The notes: a model not told the origin generated them from the letters alone. 64,000 nt of DNA from Lytechinus pictus (GCF_037042905.1 NC_087258.1:8472501-8536500); one strand, 5' to 3'; positions 34,501-43,786 are shown, numbered from the stretch's first letter. Numbers and translations: made by a program.

Positions 34501-37500
34501 ACAACTCACCGTTTGTTTTGTACACAAATTTTCAGATTTTCCTCAGTATCTATCAAATTGCATCTTGCCTCCTTCTGAGCACAAGATATAATTCGCACCA
34601 CATATGTCATGGTCAGGAGGAGATAATGTGAAATATGTAAAATAAATGGAAAAATATGAAAATTTGTGTACAAAGCAAATGGAGAGTTGTCCACATAATC
34701 GGCAATTTTGAAGCACGTTTGCCAATTTGAGGATCCCCATAGAAAGTACAACAAGACTTTTTAAACGTCCATAACTTGCTTATTTCATAGCCGATTTTGA
34801 TGAAACATTTTTCAAATTATTCCTCTCATTTTACTCTTTCCAATTAAATTTGCTTTTCTTCTTGGGTTTTGGTTTCCTTTAAAGACCACTCGGGAAACAA
34901 AACAAGCAGCCTGTTTGAGAAGGTAGTCTTTATAGACAGGTTGCTATAATAACATGCATTCCATGAAAAACAGGTAGAGTTTTCTTTTTAAAAAAAACAT
35001 AATTTAAAAAAGAAATAGATAAATGTACATATATATATGGGACCAGGAATAGCAATATGAAGGGAGACTCACCATGTAGCACAGGAACATTAGGCAAGAC
35101 TTCAACAAAATTTCTTTTTTGTCTTCTTGGTAATGTGAAAACAGATAAAATACTATAAATTGTATCTCCCTTCATATTTAAGTTTTATCATTTATTTAAA
35201 AACAATAATAATTTTTAGAGTAACTTGCGTATCAAAAAGTACTACTTGAGAGCAGTCAACAAATTATGAGAAAAATTTTATAAATAGGTTCGATTGAAAA
35301 AATACAAACTTTGATGGAAAAATGCTAATTTGAGTATATCACACAAGACAAATGTACTCTGGGCGTTGTGGCGTGCGCCTGTAATCCAAGCTATGTGGGG
35401 AAGTTACAAATTGATGCAGAGATTCGAGGTTCGATCCCTGGTCACGTCTTTCGGATGGTGACGTTAAAGGTCGGTCCCAGACGTAAATAATCATATCTGA
35501 TTGATACACGTCTGACAAAACTCAAATACACACACTCTTCCGAAGGTTGGCAGTTCTGTACATGTTTTAATGTTTCAATATTCACACGGTTCAGGATTCA
35601 ATTCCCACATTGGCACTTCTATCCTTTGGCAGGGAATCAATCTAATTTTGCCACTCTGAACCAAGGTGAGGTAAATGGGTACCCAGCAGTAATTCATTCC
35701 TTGAAATGCTGTATCTCCTTGTTGCAGTTATAACCAGGGGTAATAATGTGATGCTCTTAGAATCATCTGTGCTAAGCGTGGAAAAGTATAAGTGAAACCA
35801 AATATATTTGCATGGTGTGGGATAGGACATTCGTTGTCTTTATATGTTTGTTTTTGTCTCACCTGCGAAGCAGAGTGAGACTATAGGCGCCGCTTTTCCG
35901 ACGGCGGCGTCAACACCAAATCTTAACCGAAGGTGAAGTTTTTGAAATGACAGCATAACTTAGAAAAAGTATATGGACCTAGTTCATGAAACTTGGCCTA
36001 AGGTTAATCAAGTATTACTGAACTTCCTGCCCGAGTTTCAGGTCACATGACCAAGGTCAAAGGTCATTTAGGGTCAATGAACTCTATAGACCATGTTGGG
36101 GGAATCAACATCAAAATCTTAACCTAAGGTTAAGTTTTTGAAATGTCATCATAAATTACAAAATATATGGACCTAGTTCATGAAACTTGGACATAAGGTT
36201 ATTCAAGTAATACTGAACATCCTGCCTGCGTTTCAAGTCACATGACCAAGGTCAAAGGTCATTTAGGGTCAATGAACTTTGTCCAAGTTGGGGGTATCTG
36301 TTGAATTAGCATCATAACTTTGAAAATTTATTGATCTGATTCTTGAAACTTGGACATAAGAGTAATCAAGTCTCACTGAACATCCTGTGCGAGTTTCAGG
36401 TCACATGATCAAGGTCAAAGGTCATTTAAGGTCAACGAACTTTGGCCAAGTTGGGGGTATTTGTTGAATTACCATCATAACTTTGAAAGTGTATGGATCT
36501 GATTCATGAAACTTGGACATATAAGTAATCAAGTCTCACTGAACATCCTGTGCGAGTTTCAGGTCACATGACCAAGGTCAAAGGTCAATGAACTTTGGCC
36601 AAGTTGGGGGTATCTGTTGAATTACCTTCATAACTTTGAAAGTGTATGGATCTGATTCATGAAACTTGGACATAAGAGTATTCAAGTATCACTGAACATC
36701 TCATTCGAGTTTCAGGTCATATGACCAAAGTCAAAGGTCATTTAAGGTCACTGAACTTTGGCCATTTTGGAGGTAATTATTAGATTGCTGTCATAACTTT
36801 CAAAGTTTATAGATAAAGTTTATAAAATGTGGATATAGGGGTAATCGAGTATCACTGACAAGTCTCAGGTCGCATGATCAAGGTCAAATGTCATTTATTG
36901 TCAATGAACGTAGTATTGTATCATTATATGAATGGTATTTTTTGTGAATAATTATTCAATAGTAGTGTCAAAGTCAGCACTGCTGCTATATTGAATCGCG
37001 CGATGCAGGTGAGACCGCCAGAGGCATTCCACTTGTTATATTTGTGATTCACTTATTTTATCTGTTTCCTTCCAGCAATCCATGATAGGAACATAACACT
37101 ATTCCAAGAAATGTGGACTAGTCACATGATTAGGTATGTGATCCTAAAATACTTTTTTTCTCTTTATATAAATTATTATATGACTATTATAAGTTTTGAT
37201 TTTTCACATCTGTATGTTATAGATCTGTACCCCCGCACCTGTTTATCCATTTTTTATCCATGGTGACGTCAATGCGCATAGCGTAAAATATACGCAGATC
37301 GGATTCGCACAAACATAAGTTTTGAACGTCCTTCAGACATGCCAAATATTTCCTTTTTAGAGTATTTGTTCCTCTTTTTTGCTATGAATACGCCAATACT
37401 TTTTTGTGTGTGATTTATTGCATTTTTAGAAATTTCCAATCCAGGAGTATGAATTATACACAGCGCGCGACACTAGTGCCAGTCCGACGGTCCCAGACCT

Positions 37501-40500
37501 GTAAAAATGACTGTCTGTCCAGTAACTTGTTGCATGAAAAGAACAAGTAAATTCTTGCCTACGAGCACATGTTTAAAATGGTGAATTATCAAGTTTTCAA
37601 GTAGAGTCATTTCACATGTTTTTTTCACCGATCTCACTACAACAGGCTGACGATTGTTACGTTGAGACAAATTTTTAAAAATACTCTTTTTACTTTTTTT
37701 TGTTGTAGAAGGTTGACAGGTCTGGTCCTTAAGCGGGGAAGCGGCTTACCCCGCTCAATGATGTCAGTGGTCTGATCAACCCGCAACTTCCTGCAATTGG
37801 AAAATTAAGAAAAACATACACCCTTTGGGACCGCAGTCTTCTCCACATTTGGCAGGGCTCCTTTGCACGCCTCACATTCGCCGATGAAGAGAAGGCAGTC
37901 TTAAAAAGAGTGCACTTGTTTTCCCTGGCATTGAAGTGAGGGATGCAAGCTCATAGCGTTATAGCTGGTTAACTTGAGCGGTATATAATAGAGCTTACTT
38001 TGGAAAGGGTATAAATGTTATTTTTTGACTGATGTGAGGTTTTGATTATTCAAATTTTTTTTTTCTTTGACAGAGCCTCCATGATGCGGTCAATGCTCGA
38101 GGGTTTAACCTCTGCTCCGTGTACTATTCAAGCTAAGGAATCTAATTGCTCAGGTCTGTTTATTTTTTTATCCAGATGTCCCCCCAACCCCGTCCTCAAT
38201 CTTTCAAATAGCCCACTCCTTTTAGGGTCAGGGAGAAGTTCAAAGCAATCTCAAAATATTGCAAATTATAATCAATCGAAAGCAGAAAGCATGTAGAACA
38301 CATAAGTATCCATGGATCGTCATGTTGATCATGATGATTAATGGATTGAAAATCGATAAGCTTCTCCTTTGATAAAAGATTTGGTAGAGATTCATTGATG
38401 CTAAATATAGTGAACTTTTCTTCTATTGGTCCAATCTTTGCATGTGTAGTGACCATTGTATCACTTTCATGGACTGATTCTTCACAAAAATGTTTGATTT
38501 TCTTCTTTTGATCAGATTTAGCGATCTTTGTAATAGTGTTTGTTTGATGTGTTTTTTTTTCCTTAATAAAGGCCCTTAAAACATTTATCTAACAAATCCA
38601 GTAACTGCATGTCAAAAAGCTAAGTCAGAAGATTTGATCGTCAAACAATTCTAGCAATATACACTGTATTACTTTTAATGCAAATTAAAAATCTTTGTGA
38701 AAATGTTATTGTAAAGGACAGGGGTGCATAATAAACATCATTTTGATATAGTGATTGGAAACTTGTTAAGACAGTGCTTGATTCACAGAGATTGTTATCT
38801 CACTTCTTATAGATGTGGCCATTCGTCTGTATGATATCAGATCATCTGAAATGAGGCAGGATACCATTCTAGTTAACTTTCATAGATTATGATCTCATTT
38901 CTATGATGTGGCTATTATTCGGTGTGATATCAGACCACCTATTAAAAGGCTGGCTACCAGTCTAGTTTGTTATCAAAGATTGTTACCTTATTTCTTATAG
39001 ATGTGGCTATTCGTCTGTATGATATCAGACAACCTATTAAGAGGCAGGCATCCAGTCTTGTTGCAGGCTTACCATCTAAACAACACATACCATTATTGGA
39101 TAGACAGAGAGCAGGTGAATAAAACACAGAGGCCTGTATTCTGAACTCGGGTTTAAATTAAACCCTGGTTTAAGTATGGAGAGCCAATTGGGGCACAAAT
39201 GCTTAATAGTACACATCCAATTTATTAACTCATTTGACACTCAAAATGTTCATAATTGTCTGGGAATGATAACTGAAGGATATTTCTTAATTATAAAAGC
39301 AAAAGAAAACAAAATTGTAAACAAAATATATACAATATAAACAGAATTTTTATTGGCTCCCCATAATTTTAGCACAGAGTTATAGACCGTGGTCTAAGTT
39401 AAACCCGACTTCAGAATACTGGCCAGAAAGTACATTTTTCTTTTACCACATTCTAACTTGGCCTGTAATTATGTAGGGGCGTTGTGGAATAGTGGTTATG
39501 ACTCGTCTTTCTGTCTGAGGGACGTGGGTTCAATTCCTAGCCATGGCGTGTTTTCCTTCAGCTAGAAATTTGCCCACATTGTGCTACACAACCTAGGTGA
39601 GGTGAATGGGTACGGTAGGAAGATATTCTTTGAATGCTTCAGCGCCTATATGGCACCACAGCTAAAGCCGGGATTATAATAGCTGTTTCGTCAGACAAAA
39701 AGCGCTGTATAAATCCAGTTATTATCATTGTTATTACATCTTGCTAAAAAATAACAACCTCAAGCATCTTATAGGGCAAGTCCACCCAAACAGAAAGGAG
39801 ATTTTAATTTTTTTTAAATCAACATTTTAACATTTTGCATATTTTTCAAAAAATAGTCATATGCACAACACAATGATATAGTAACTCTCCCATACTTTCG
39901 AATCTCGTACATGCCCAAACTTCGCCGCGTGCTCATATGGTACATGCATTCACAATTAATTCACGCTAAATAACAATCCTCAATTGGTTTTAAGTTCAAA
40001 GCTTTGACAATATTTTTCAGACATTTCAATGGTGAATAAGAAAAATTAAGGACACATGTCAGTTTACCAATAATAATCTGGATATCCAACTTCTATCTGT
40101 GATCCCGATCTTCTCTGTATTCCAAGCTTGTTTCTTACGCCCTTCTTTTTTTTAATACTCTTTCCGTCCAGAATCTTTGGGCGTTACAGTATGCAAATGA
40201 GGAAGTCCATGATGTAACACATACACAATGGGCGTACATGTGTTGCCATTAGATCCTTAGCATAAAAATAAAAGACATCATCTATATAGAGCGTTTTAGC
40301 CATACATTAAAAACGCGTATTTTGGTCTGCATCAATTTCCTGTGCAGTAGCAGAGCGTATCCCTAGAATAACCAAAATCCAAAGATTATCCTGTAGGCTC
40401 CTGTACAAAATTTGCTATTGAAGAGGAGAGCATATTCAACAATATAGTGCGCATGCACATGAAATATACAACGTGTACAACAAGAATGCAATGCGATGCG

Positions 40501-41086
40501 CAGCATAAGAGCACAACGACACTCAATTACGTCATAATGAACTACATGCGAGTCACATGTCAACGACCAAATTTGATTATGAAGTGATGATGCCATTATG
40601 TGATAAGTGGATATGACTTGTTCAATCAAATTTCTCTCTCTTTTTGATTGCTAGGGGTGGGATAGATGATAATAATTATATTGGATGGCTCTATTTCATG
40701 GAATACCAGAAATATTCCACTCATCTTTGATTCATGGAATATTTGCCCAAACTCTTGGAATATTTCTGGTATTCCATTCAGAGCTGTCCAATATAATATG
40801 AATATTTCAGTCACAGATATCTTGAAAGTGTCTGCATAAATTTGATTTCCTTTTTATTTGGGGCATTTTTTATCCAAATAAACAATATGAAATACAAGAC
40901 ACCGTAACCTTGTGGAATTTTAACATTAACCCCAATGATAACCCCCACCCCCCTTCTCCCGCCTTTTTGTTATTTGTTTTATCAGAGAGTCTGGAGAATC
41001 GCATAGAACATTTTGCCAAACGAAGGAAAGTTGAAGATGTCCCGTCAGCCATCAGCATCATAGTGACAACCCCATCGTCATCATGA
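22584..41086 (+). CDS. PUS3: tRNA pseudouridine-38/39 synthase, 14 exons
   Basis: TruA-family enzyme (yeast Deg1/Pus3) that isomerises U38/U39 in the anticodon arm of tRNAs. Coding exons: 22584-22601, 25008-25186, 25867-25960, 27652-27844, 28715-28820, 30047-30107, 30941-31000, 31596-31669, 32677-32794, 34148-34271, 37076-37133, 38074-38153, 39001-39114, 40986-41086. Every junction is GT-AG and the phases join exactly, giving 459 aa, close to the usual size of animal PUS3. Key motifs are RHVALKITYLGWDYHGF (exon 3), CGRTDKGVSAFGQV with the catalytic Asp at about residue 125 (exon 4), RTYKYFFP (exon 6), GTFDFRNFCK/MDVGNG (exons 7-8), FLYHQVRC (exon 9) and NRIEHFAKRRK near the C-terminus. The start has context AAAATGG. 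Exon 1 is only six codons and is the least certain. Introns are full of transposons. The copy at 38813 could compete with exon 13. Confidence 0.93.
22683..22915 (+). repeat. Hairpin repeat family, copy 2 (PUS3 intron 1)
   Basis: Inverted relative to copy 1 at 13450-13745, with the same blocks in reverse order: GTCCATGTACATAAGTGTG, GGAGCAACATTGTTTTCTCC, CTTCGTGTGGCCC, then the hairpin 22821-22875 (GGCGTC-AT-GGGGAGTAA against TTACTCCCC-A-GACGCC), and a GC-rich tail near 22881-22900 ending GGTATTTAGC. Confidence 0.75.
23282..23375 (+). repeat. Hairpin repeat family, diverged copy 3
   Basis: Same orientation as copy 1. Hairpin 23318-23371: GGCTCT-TA-GAGAGTAA pairs with TTACTCTC-CAC-AGAGCC. The loop (AAATCATTTACTAACGTATGC) aligns with the copy 1 loop. 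Outside the hairpin, similarity to copies 1 and 2 is weak. Confidence 0.65.
23459..23768. repeat. Fold-back element with ~118-bp arms
   Basis: Arms 23459-23576 and 23652-23768 are reverse complements with few differences. They run from AGATCTAGCCCTAAATCATG at the outer ends to GTTATGAAAAGC at the inner ends. The spacer is about 75 bp. Probably a MITE in PUS3 intron 1. Frames on both strands here are mirror images of one another. Confidence 0.85.
24020..24148. mobile_element. TTAA-type MITE, right end
   Basis: Ends GGGATGGACTTGTCCTTTAA, the reverse complement of the left end seen at 29825 (TTAAAGGTCAAGTCCATCC). Terminal TTAA suggests piggyBac-like mobilisation. The left boundary is not clear. 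Confidence 0.45.
27243..27590 (+). mobile_element. tRNA-derived SINE in PUS3 intron 4
   Basis: tRNA-like head (GCTGGTGCTCAGTGGATAAG box A, GGGTTTCAAATTTCACC box B). The body has CATCCTTTGGCAAGGC, CCAGGTGTAGTAAATGGG and a CACTTAGAAAC...TATATGAATATT tail. This is the same family as 28195, 29420 (-), 31075 (-), 35584 and 39473. Despite its label, the insertion lies in intron 3 (between exons 3 and 4), about 60 bp before exon 4. Confidence 0.75.
28195..28495 (+). mobile_element. tRNA-derived SINE, 5'-truncated
   Basis: Starts inside the head (GTGTTCAAATCCCACC = box B). It has CATCCTTTGGCAAGGC, CCCAGGTGTTAAATGGGTACC, then GTTAAGCGCTATATAAATG and an ATTATT-rich tail. It lies in the intron between PUS3 exons 4 and 5. 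Confidence 0.75.
28907..29202. mobile_element. Palindromic-ended MITE, family 1 copy 1
   Basis: Ends GGCCCGTATTTTGAAC and a CTTCAGAGTACGGGCCC-type inverted end. Internal GGATAGCCAATTGTGGCAC is shared with the second copy at 39131-39424. Both lie in PUS3 introns. Confidence 0.65.
29420..29708 (-). mobile_element. tRNA-derived SINE, minus strand
   Basis: Reverse complement of the SINE family. The head is at the right end (box B complement GGACTCGAAACCACG; box A complement AACCACTAGACCACAACGC). The body has CCATTTACCTCACCTGGGTC. The tail at the left is AATAATAATATAGG. Confidence 0.75.
29825..30020. mobile_element. TTAA-type MITE, left end fragment
   Basis: Begins TTAAAGGTCAAGTCCATCC, matching the inverted end at 24129-24148. 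It fades out before PUS3 exon 6, and no right end was seen. Confidence 0.45.
31075..31332 (-). mobile_element. tRNA-derived SINE, minus strand
   Basis: Second minus-strand copy of the family: AATAATAATATAGGG tail on the left, TTTACCTCACCTGGG body, and head at the right with the box B complement GGGATTTGAACCCACAACC. It lies in the intron between PUS3 exons 7 and 8. Confidence 0.75.
31890..32300. mobile_element. Palindromic MITE, family 2 copy 1
   Basis: A ~410-bp near-complete palindrome. GAATTCACAAAGGTGG at the left matches CCACCTTTGTGAATTTGGGCC at the right, with inner arms meeting near 32095 at TGAGTCCACT. A second copy is at 41490-41894. No coding capacity. It would fold into one long hairpin if transcribed with the PUS3 pre-mRNA. 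Confidence 0.85.
32850..33007. mobile_element. Palindromic MITE, family 3 copy 1
   Basis: Short palindrome with GTTGCATAAAAAGTTACC at the left and GTAACTTTTATGCAATGAGG at the right. Internal ATCCAATGGTAACTTGC-like and GTTACCATGGTAGTTACC blocks are shared with 43318-43462. Confidence 0.65.
33603..34037. mobile_element. Insertion flanked by a 32-bp direct repeat
   Basis: TTCCTCCTATAAA...TTCACTAT occurs at 33603-33634 and again at 34005-34037, differing by one A. Between them lie a tRNA-like head (box A TAGCCTGGTGGTTGAG near 33738, box B GGTTCGAATCC near 33779) and four 34-bp tandem units. The tRNA-like part has a fair anticodon arm (GCTGC-CCGGAAA-GCAGT) but a poor T arm and C at position 33, so it is a SINE-like head, not a gene. 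Confidence 0.55.
33818..33960. repeat. 34-bp tandem repeat, four copies
   Basis: Units start at 33818, 33852, 33886 and 33920, each GATCTTATGATTTTCATTAC then AGATCGAGCATACT, nearly identical. A partial fifth starts at 33954. Confidence 0.95.
34311..34882. mobile_element. TTAA-flanked fold-back MITE
   Basis: TTAA at 34311 and at 34879 bracket inverted ends AAGGAAACCAAAACCCAAGA and CTTGGGTTTTGGTTTCCTT. The arms are about 230 bp each (GTAAAATGAGAGGAATAATT matches its inverse near 34813). A piggyBac-like MITE is the best reading. It begins 40 nt after the PUS3 exon 10 donor site. Confidence 0.85.
35361..35565 (+). mobile_element. 7SL/Alu-domain-like SINE
   Basis: Begins GGGCGTTGTGGCGTGCGCCT followed by GTAATCCAAGCTATGTGGGG. 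This follows the order of the SRP RNA Alu domain (GTGGCG, CCTGTA, TCC-AGCTA, GGG). A pol III box B, GGTTCGATCC, is at 35429-35438. The 3' part is unrelated and ends near ACACACTCTTCC. It lies in PUS3 intron 10. It is either a SINE derived from 7SL RNA or a tRNA-type SINE with a chance match. Confidence 0.5.
35584..35790 (+). mobile_element. tRNA-derived SINE, truncated
   Basis: Starts in box B (GGATTCAATTCCCAC), then ATCCTTTGGCAGGGAATC, AGGTGAGGTAAATGGGTACC and CTAAGCGTGG. Same family as 28195 and 39473. Confidence 0.65.
35857..37036. mobile_element. Helitron-like non-autonomous element with tandem core
   Basis: Starts TCTCACCTGCGAAGCAGAGT, has a GC-rich GCGCCGCTTTTCCGACGGCG block, and ends near GCAGGTGAGACCGCCAGAGG then CATTCCACTTG. 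The core holds about six units of ~150-190 bp. Each has TTCATGAAACTTGGACATAA, CACTGAACATCCTG, GTTTCAGGTCACATGACC, AAGGTCAAAGGTCATTTA and GGTCAATGAACTTTGG. A 5' TC, a 3' small hairpin and a tandem core fit Helitron-derived elements. Class is inferred. Confidence 0.55.
37134..38073. other. PUS3 intron 11 with a possible protein relic
   Basis: Mostly unassigned. From about 37757 to 37939 a frame reads through to a TGA and includes TLWDRSLLHIWQGSFARL and DEEKAVLKRVH. No ATG, no family recognised. Confidence 0.25.
38791..39075. repeat. ~94-bp tandem triplication across an exon boundary
   Basis: Copies start at 38791, 38886 and 38979 (spacing 95 and 93). Each covers ~22 bp of intron end plus ~73 bp of exon 13. 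Copy 2 reads TTTCTATGATGTGGCTATT, so the acceptor AG is lost. Copy 3 is the functional exon 13. Confidence 0.9.
38813..38890 (+). pseudogene. Duplicate of PUS3 exon 13 start, copy 1
   Basis: Preceded by an intact acceptor (CTTCTTATAG) and reads in the correct phase as DVAIRLYDIR, like the real exon at 39001. It then runs into a TGA at 38888-38890. It has no donor at the matching place, so splicing to it would truncate PUS3 after about 27 foreign codons. Confidence 0.8.
39131..39424. mobile_element. Palindromic-ended MITE, family 1 copy 2
   Basis: Ends GGCCTGTATTCTGAACTCGG and CGACTTCAGAATACTGGCC are inverted. Shares GGAGAGCCAATTGGGGCAC with 28907-29202. It starts 17 nt after PUS3 exon 13. 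Confidence 0.75.
39473..39740 (+). mobile_element. tRNA-derived SINE, full length
   Basis: The best-preserved copy. Head is GGGGCGTTGTGGAATAGTGG with box A TGGAATAGTGGTTATG and box B GGGTTCAATTCC. Body has AGGTGAGGTGAATGGGTAC and AAGCGCTGTATAAATCC. The tail is TTATTATCATTGTTATTA. It lies in the last PUS3 intron. Confidence 0.8.
40674..40798. repeat. 125-bp fold-back
   Basis: ATTATATTGGATGGCTCTAT / GCTGTCCAATATAAT, and CATGGAATACCAGAAATATT / AATATTTCTGGTATTCCAT, form two long complementary blocks. It lies in the last PUS3 intron. Confidence 0.85.
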
Positions 41087-41489
41087 TTTCCTCTTTGTTG
41101 TAGATTACATTCCGAGAAGATATACATTATAAATATTTGTATATTCTCACCACACTGGCGAAATTGTCAGTTCTCATCTCATTTGGCATGCCCAAGTTTT
41201 TGTTGGGGGAGGGGTAAAACCTTAAAATCTCACAACTTAACAGTTTGTGGGCAGCTCTGAGAAAACTGTTGAGTGTTTCATGAGAGGACTTGTTGGAGGA
41301 TGTTTTATCCGACAGTTACCATAGTAACAGTGCTTGCCAGCCAATCAATATTGTGGAAAGTTGTCAGATGTGATGAATCGCTCCCCAGTATTTTAGAAAT
41401 ATGAAACTGTTGGCAACCACATTTCATCTGAAAATATTATCCGTGCTTGTAGAGGAACCTTCATGGCAAAAGAAGGTTGTTACTTTAAT

Positions 41490-41894
41490 GGCCTGAATTC
41501 ACAAAGGTGGTTTCGAAAACCATCGTTTGAACCCATGGTTTATGCAAATTTCCTGTATAAACTATGCTTACTGCTTATAAAAAAGAATTGTCTAATGCTG
41601 ATGCGCGCTTTTGTCACCAAATTTATGCATTTTGCCATGGTAATAAGCATGCTATTTTATCCATGAGTCCAGTGTTTTGAAGAGTTGACTCAATAACTCA
41701 AAACAGTAGACTTGTGAATAAAATGGCGTGGATAACCAAGGCAACAAACGTCAATTTGGTGCACTGTGACACAAGCGCACATCAGTATTGGTCATTTTTT
41801 AGATATGCGCTAAATAAGGGTAATATATACAGGAAATCTGCATAAACCATGGGTTCAACCAAGGTTTTTAAAACCATCTTTGTGACTTCGGGCC
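41490..41894. mobile_element. Palindromic MITE, family 2 copy 2
   Basis: Same family and layout as 31890-32300: GGCCTGAATTCACAAAGGTGG at the left, TTTGTGACTTCGGGCC at the right, with inner arms near TGAGTCCAGTG. It lies about 400 bp after the PUS3 stop codon, so it may be in the 3' UTR. Confidence 0.85.
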
Positions 41895-42229
41895 AATATG
41901 TCTTCACTGAAAAATCAAGCCTTTTCTAAGATGTCCGAACAAGAAATGAATTGTGAGATACTAATATTTAACACCCAATCGATGAGATACTTGGAGGGGA
42001 ATAATTTTTCATTCAGGATATTTTAATTTTGGCATTCTGAGCTGAGAGATGTTGAGAGAAATATCATATTTACATTGTAAATCATTGTATCTACGTATTA
42101 TTCTCTTGATAATTCACCCTTGAAAGAAATGATTGTCTCAGAATTATTTCTTATCAACAAATTGTATTTGTTATGTAAGTCAGTGGGAGGTTATTTTTTA
42201 ATAAAAAATATTGCTGGTTGGCTTACAAC

Positions 42230-42434
42230 CTTTCTATGATGGTGAGCTTAGTACAATACTGTACAATTATGTTGTTACATATGTCCTTGTGCAGTTTTTC
42301 AACAACACAATTACTTATATTTTGTAACATGCAAACTTTCTATGATGGTGAGCTAGTAAAATACTAGTACTGTACAATTATGTTGTTACATGCAGTTTCT
42401 CAACAACAAAATTACTGATATTTTGTAACATGCA
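42230..42434. repeat. 106-bp tandem duplication
   Basis: Two copies starting 42230 and 42336 (CTTTCTATGATGGTGAGCT; TGTACAATTATGTTGTTACA; ATATTTTGTAACATGCAA) with small indels between them. Confidence 0.9.
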
Positions 42435-42549
42435 ATGGGGGGAATTGTGTCTATTTTCTTCAAATTAGTTGTACCCAATTACATTTCCCTATTAAATGCT
42501 TTGAAAAGATAATTGTCTGTGTCTGCCTTGCTTGATTGTGAAGAAGGCA

Positions 42550-42725
42550 TGTCAAAGATGACATACTTGAAGGTGATGATAAAGGCAACTACACTATTGA
42601 TGATGATAATGCCAATGGTGGTGTGGAAGAGGATGATGAGGAAGATAATAAGGAGGATAATAAAGAAGGTTATAATGATGATGATAGGGATAATATGATG
42701 ATTGATGATGATGATAACAAGATAC
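42550..42725. repeat. (GAT)n-rich microsatellite
   Basis: Degenerate GAT/GAA/AAT trinucleotides. Apparent frames on both strands (Met/Ile rich) are artefacts of this repeat. Confidence 0.85.
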
Positions 42726-43214
42726 ATATTTTCAGTTACATAAAAATGTATAATACATCTTTCTCAAAGGTGAATTTTGAATCCCAGAATATGTGAACAC
42801 GAATGAAAAGTACATACACATGCCTATTATATAAGTTCTGATTTCATATTATGTATTCAGATACTTGACACAAAGCTTATAAAACATGATTCAGTATCAT
42901 ATCCGTCTCCAGTTTATATTGTCTGAGCAAGGCCCCTTCTGAAAATTTATGGAAAGTTCTGGTACATAAAAAAAAACATTTCACATCATAATTAATGGGA
43001 TTGTAAGTTTTTAATGTTGATATTATCCAGAGATATCTCTCTTAAAGAATCAGTCAAATAAATTTATTTTATTTTGCAGGGGTACGGTAGTGCATCATGG
43101 CCACAGCTGACCCTCGGGCTAAAGCAAAAGTGCAAATTATCATACAGGGAACCTTGCACAGGTCGATCTTCCATAAGTTGAATATTCACCCAAATCGAGG
43201 CAATTCTTCAGACC

Positions 43215-43313
43215 AGGGCTCCGATTCATAAAAAGATGTTATAATAACAAATACACAATTTCTATAGCTTTTAACTGTTATTACAAATTTGTTATTAGTT
43301 TTATGAAACAGGC
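43215..43313. mobile_element. Short palindromic MITE, family 4
   Basis: GGGCTCCGATTCATAAAAAG at the left and AGTTTTATGAAACAGGC at the right, with GTTATAATAACAAAT and ATTTGTTATT inside. Related to the three copies near 51.9-53.0 kb. Confidence 0.55.
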
Positions 43314-43317
43314 TACA

Positions 43318-43462
43318 GGGCCCCGTTGCGTAAAAGTTACTATTATGGTAACTCTACCATCCAATGGTAACTACCATGGTAACAATACTTAACAGCCAAT
43401 CAAAATCAGGGACTCCATGAATGTTACCATTGGATGGCGAAATTACACTAAAAGTAACTACA
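43318..43462. mobile_element. Palindromic MITE, family 3 copy 2
   Basis: GGGCCCCGTTGCGTAAAAGT at the left and AAAAGTAACTACAT at the right, with CATCCAATGGTAACTACCAT inside. Same family as 32850-33007. Confidence 0.6.
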
Positions 43463-43630
43463 TGTATCTCTTTGTATCTCTATTTTTAACTGCACATATG
43501 TAAATTTAAATGAATCCACATTTTTGTATATTTATTGTGAATCACAATTTTTCATTATTCTTAAATCATATTCTATTGCCATTGTGTAAACATGAACAAT
43601 TCAGTCTCTGACAGTCAATCATGTTTTTGC

Positions 43631-43636
43631 AATAAA
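43631..43636 (+). terminator. Possible PUS3 poly(A) signal
   Basis: AATAAA in GCAATAAATCTTAATTG, about 2.5 kb after the PUS3 stop. Chosen because it lies just left of an opposing minus-strand signal; several other AATAAA sites exist at 41.6-43.1 kb. Confidence 0.3.
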
Positions 43637-43786
43637 TCTTAATTGAACTGAATTGACTTGGAGTGTGTTTAAGCAATACATATATCATATAATACATCAA
43701 TGGATACAGATGCATCATATTTCTCAAATCATTGTGACACACTACAAACAAGGCTGCCAAATTATTTTTATGTTACATTTAGAAAT

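Noticed and set aside
37690-37945. Possible U1-like snRNA (GCCAAATGTGG on minus)
   Set aside because: Only one short block matches; no 5' end, Sm site or stem order of U1.
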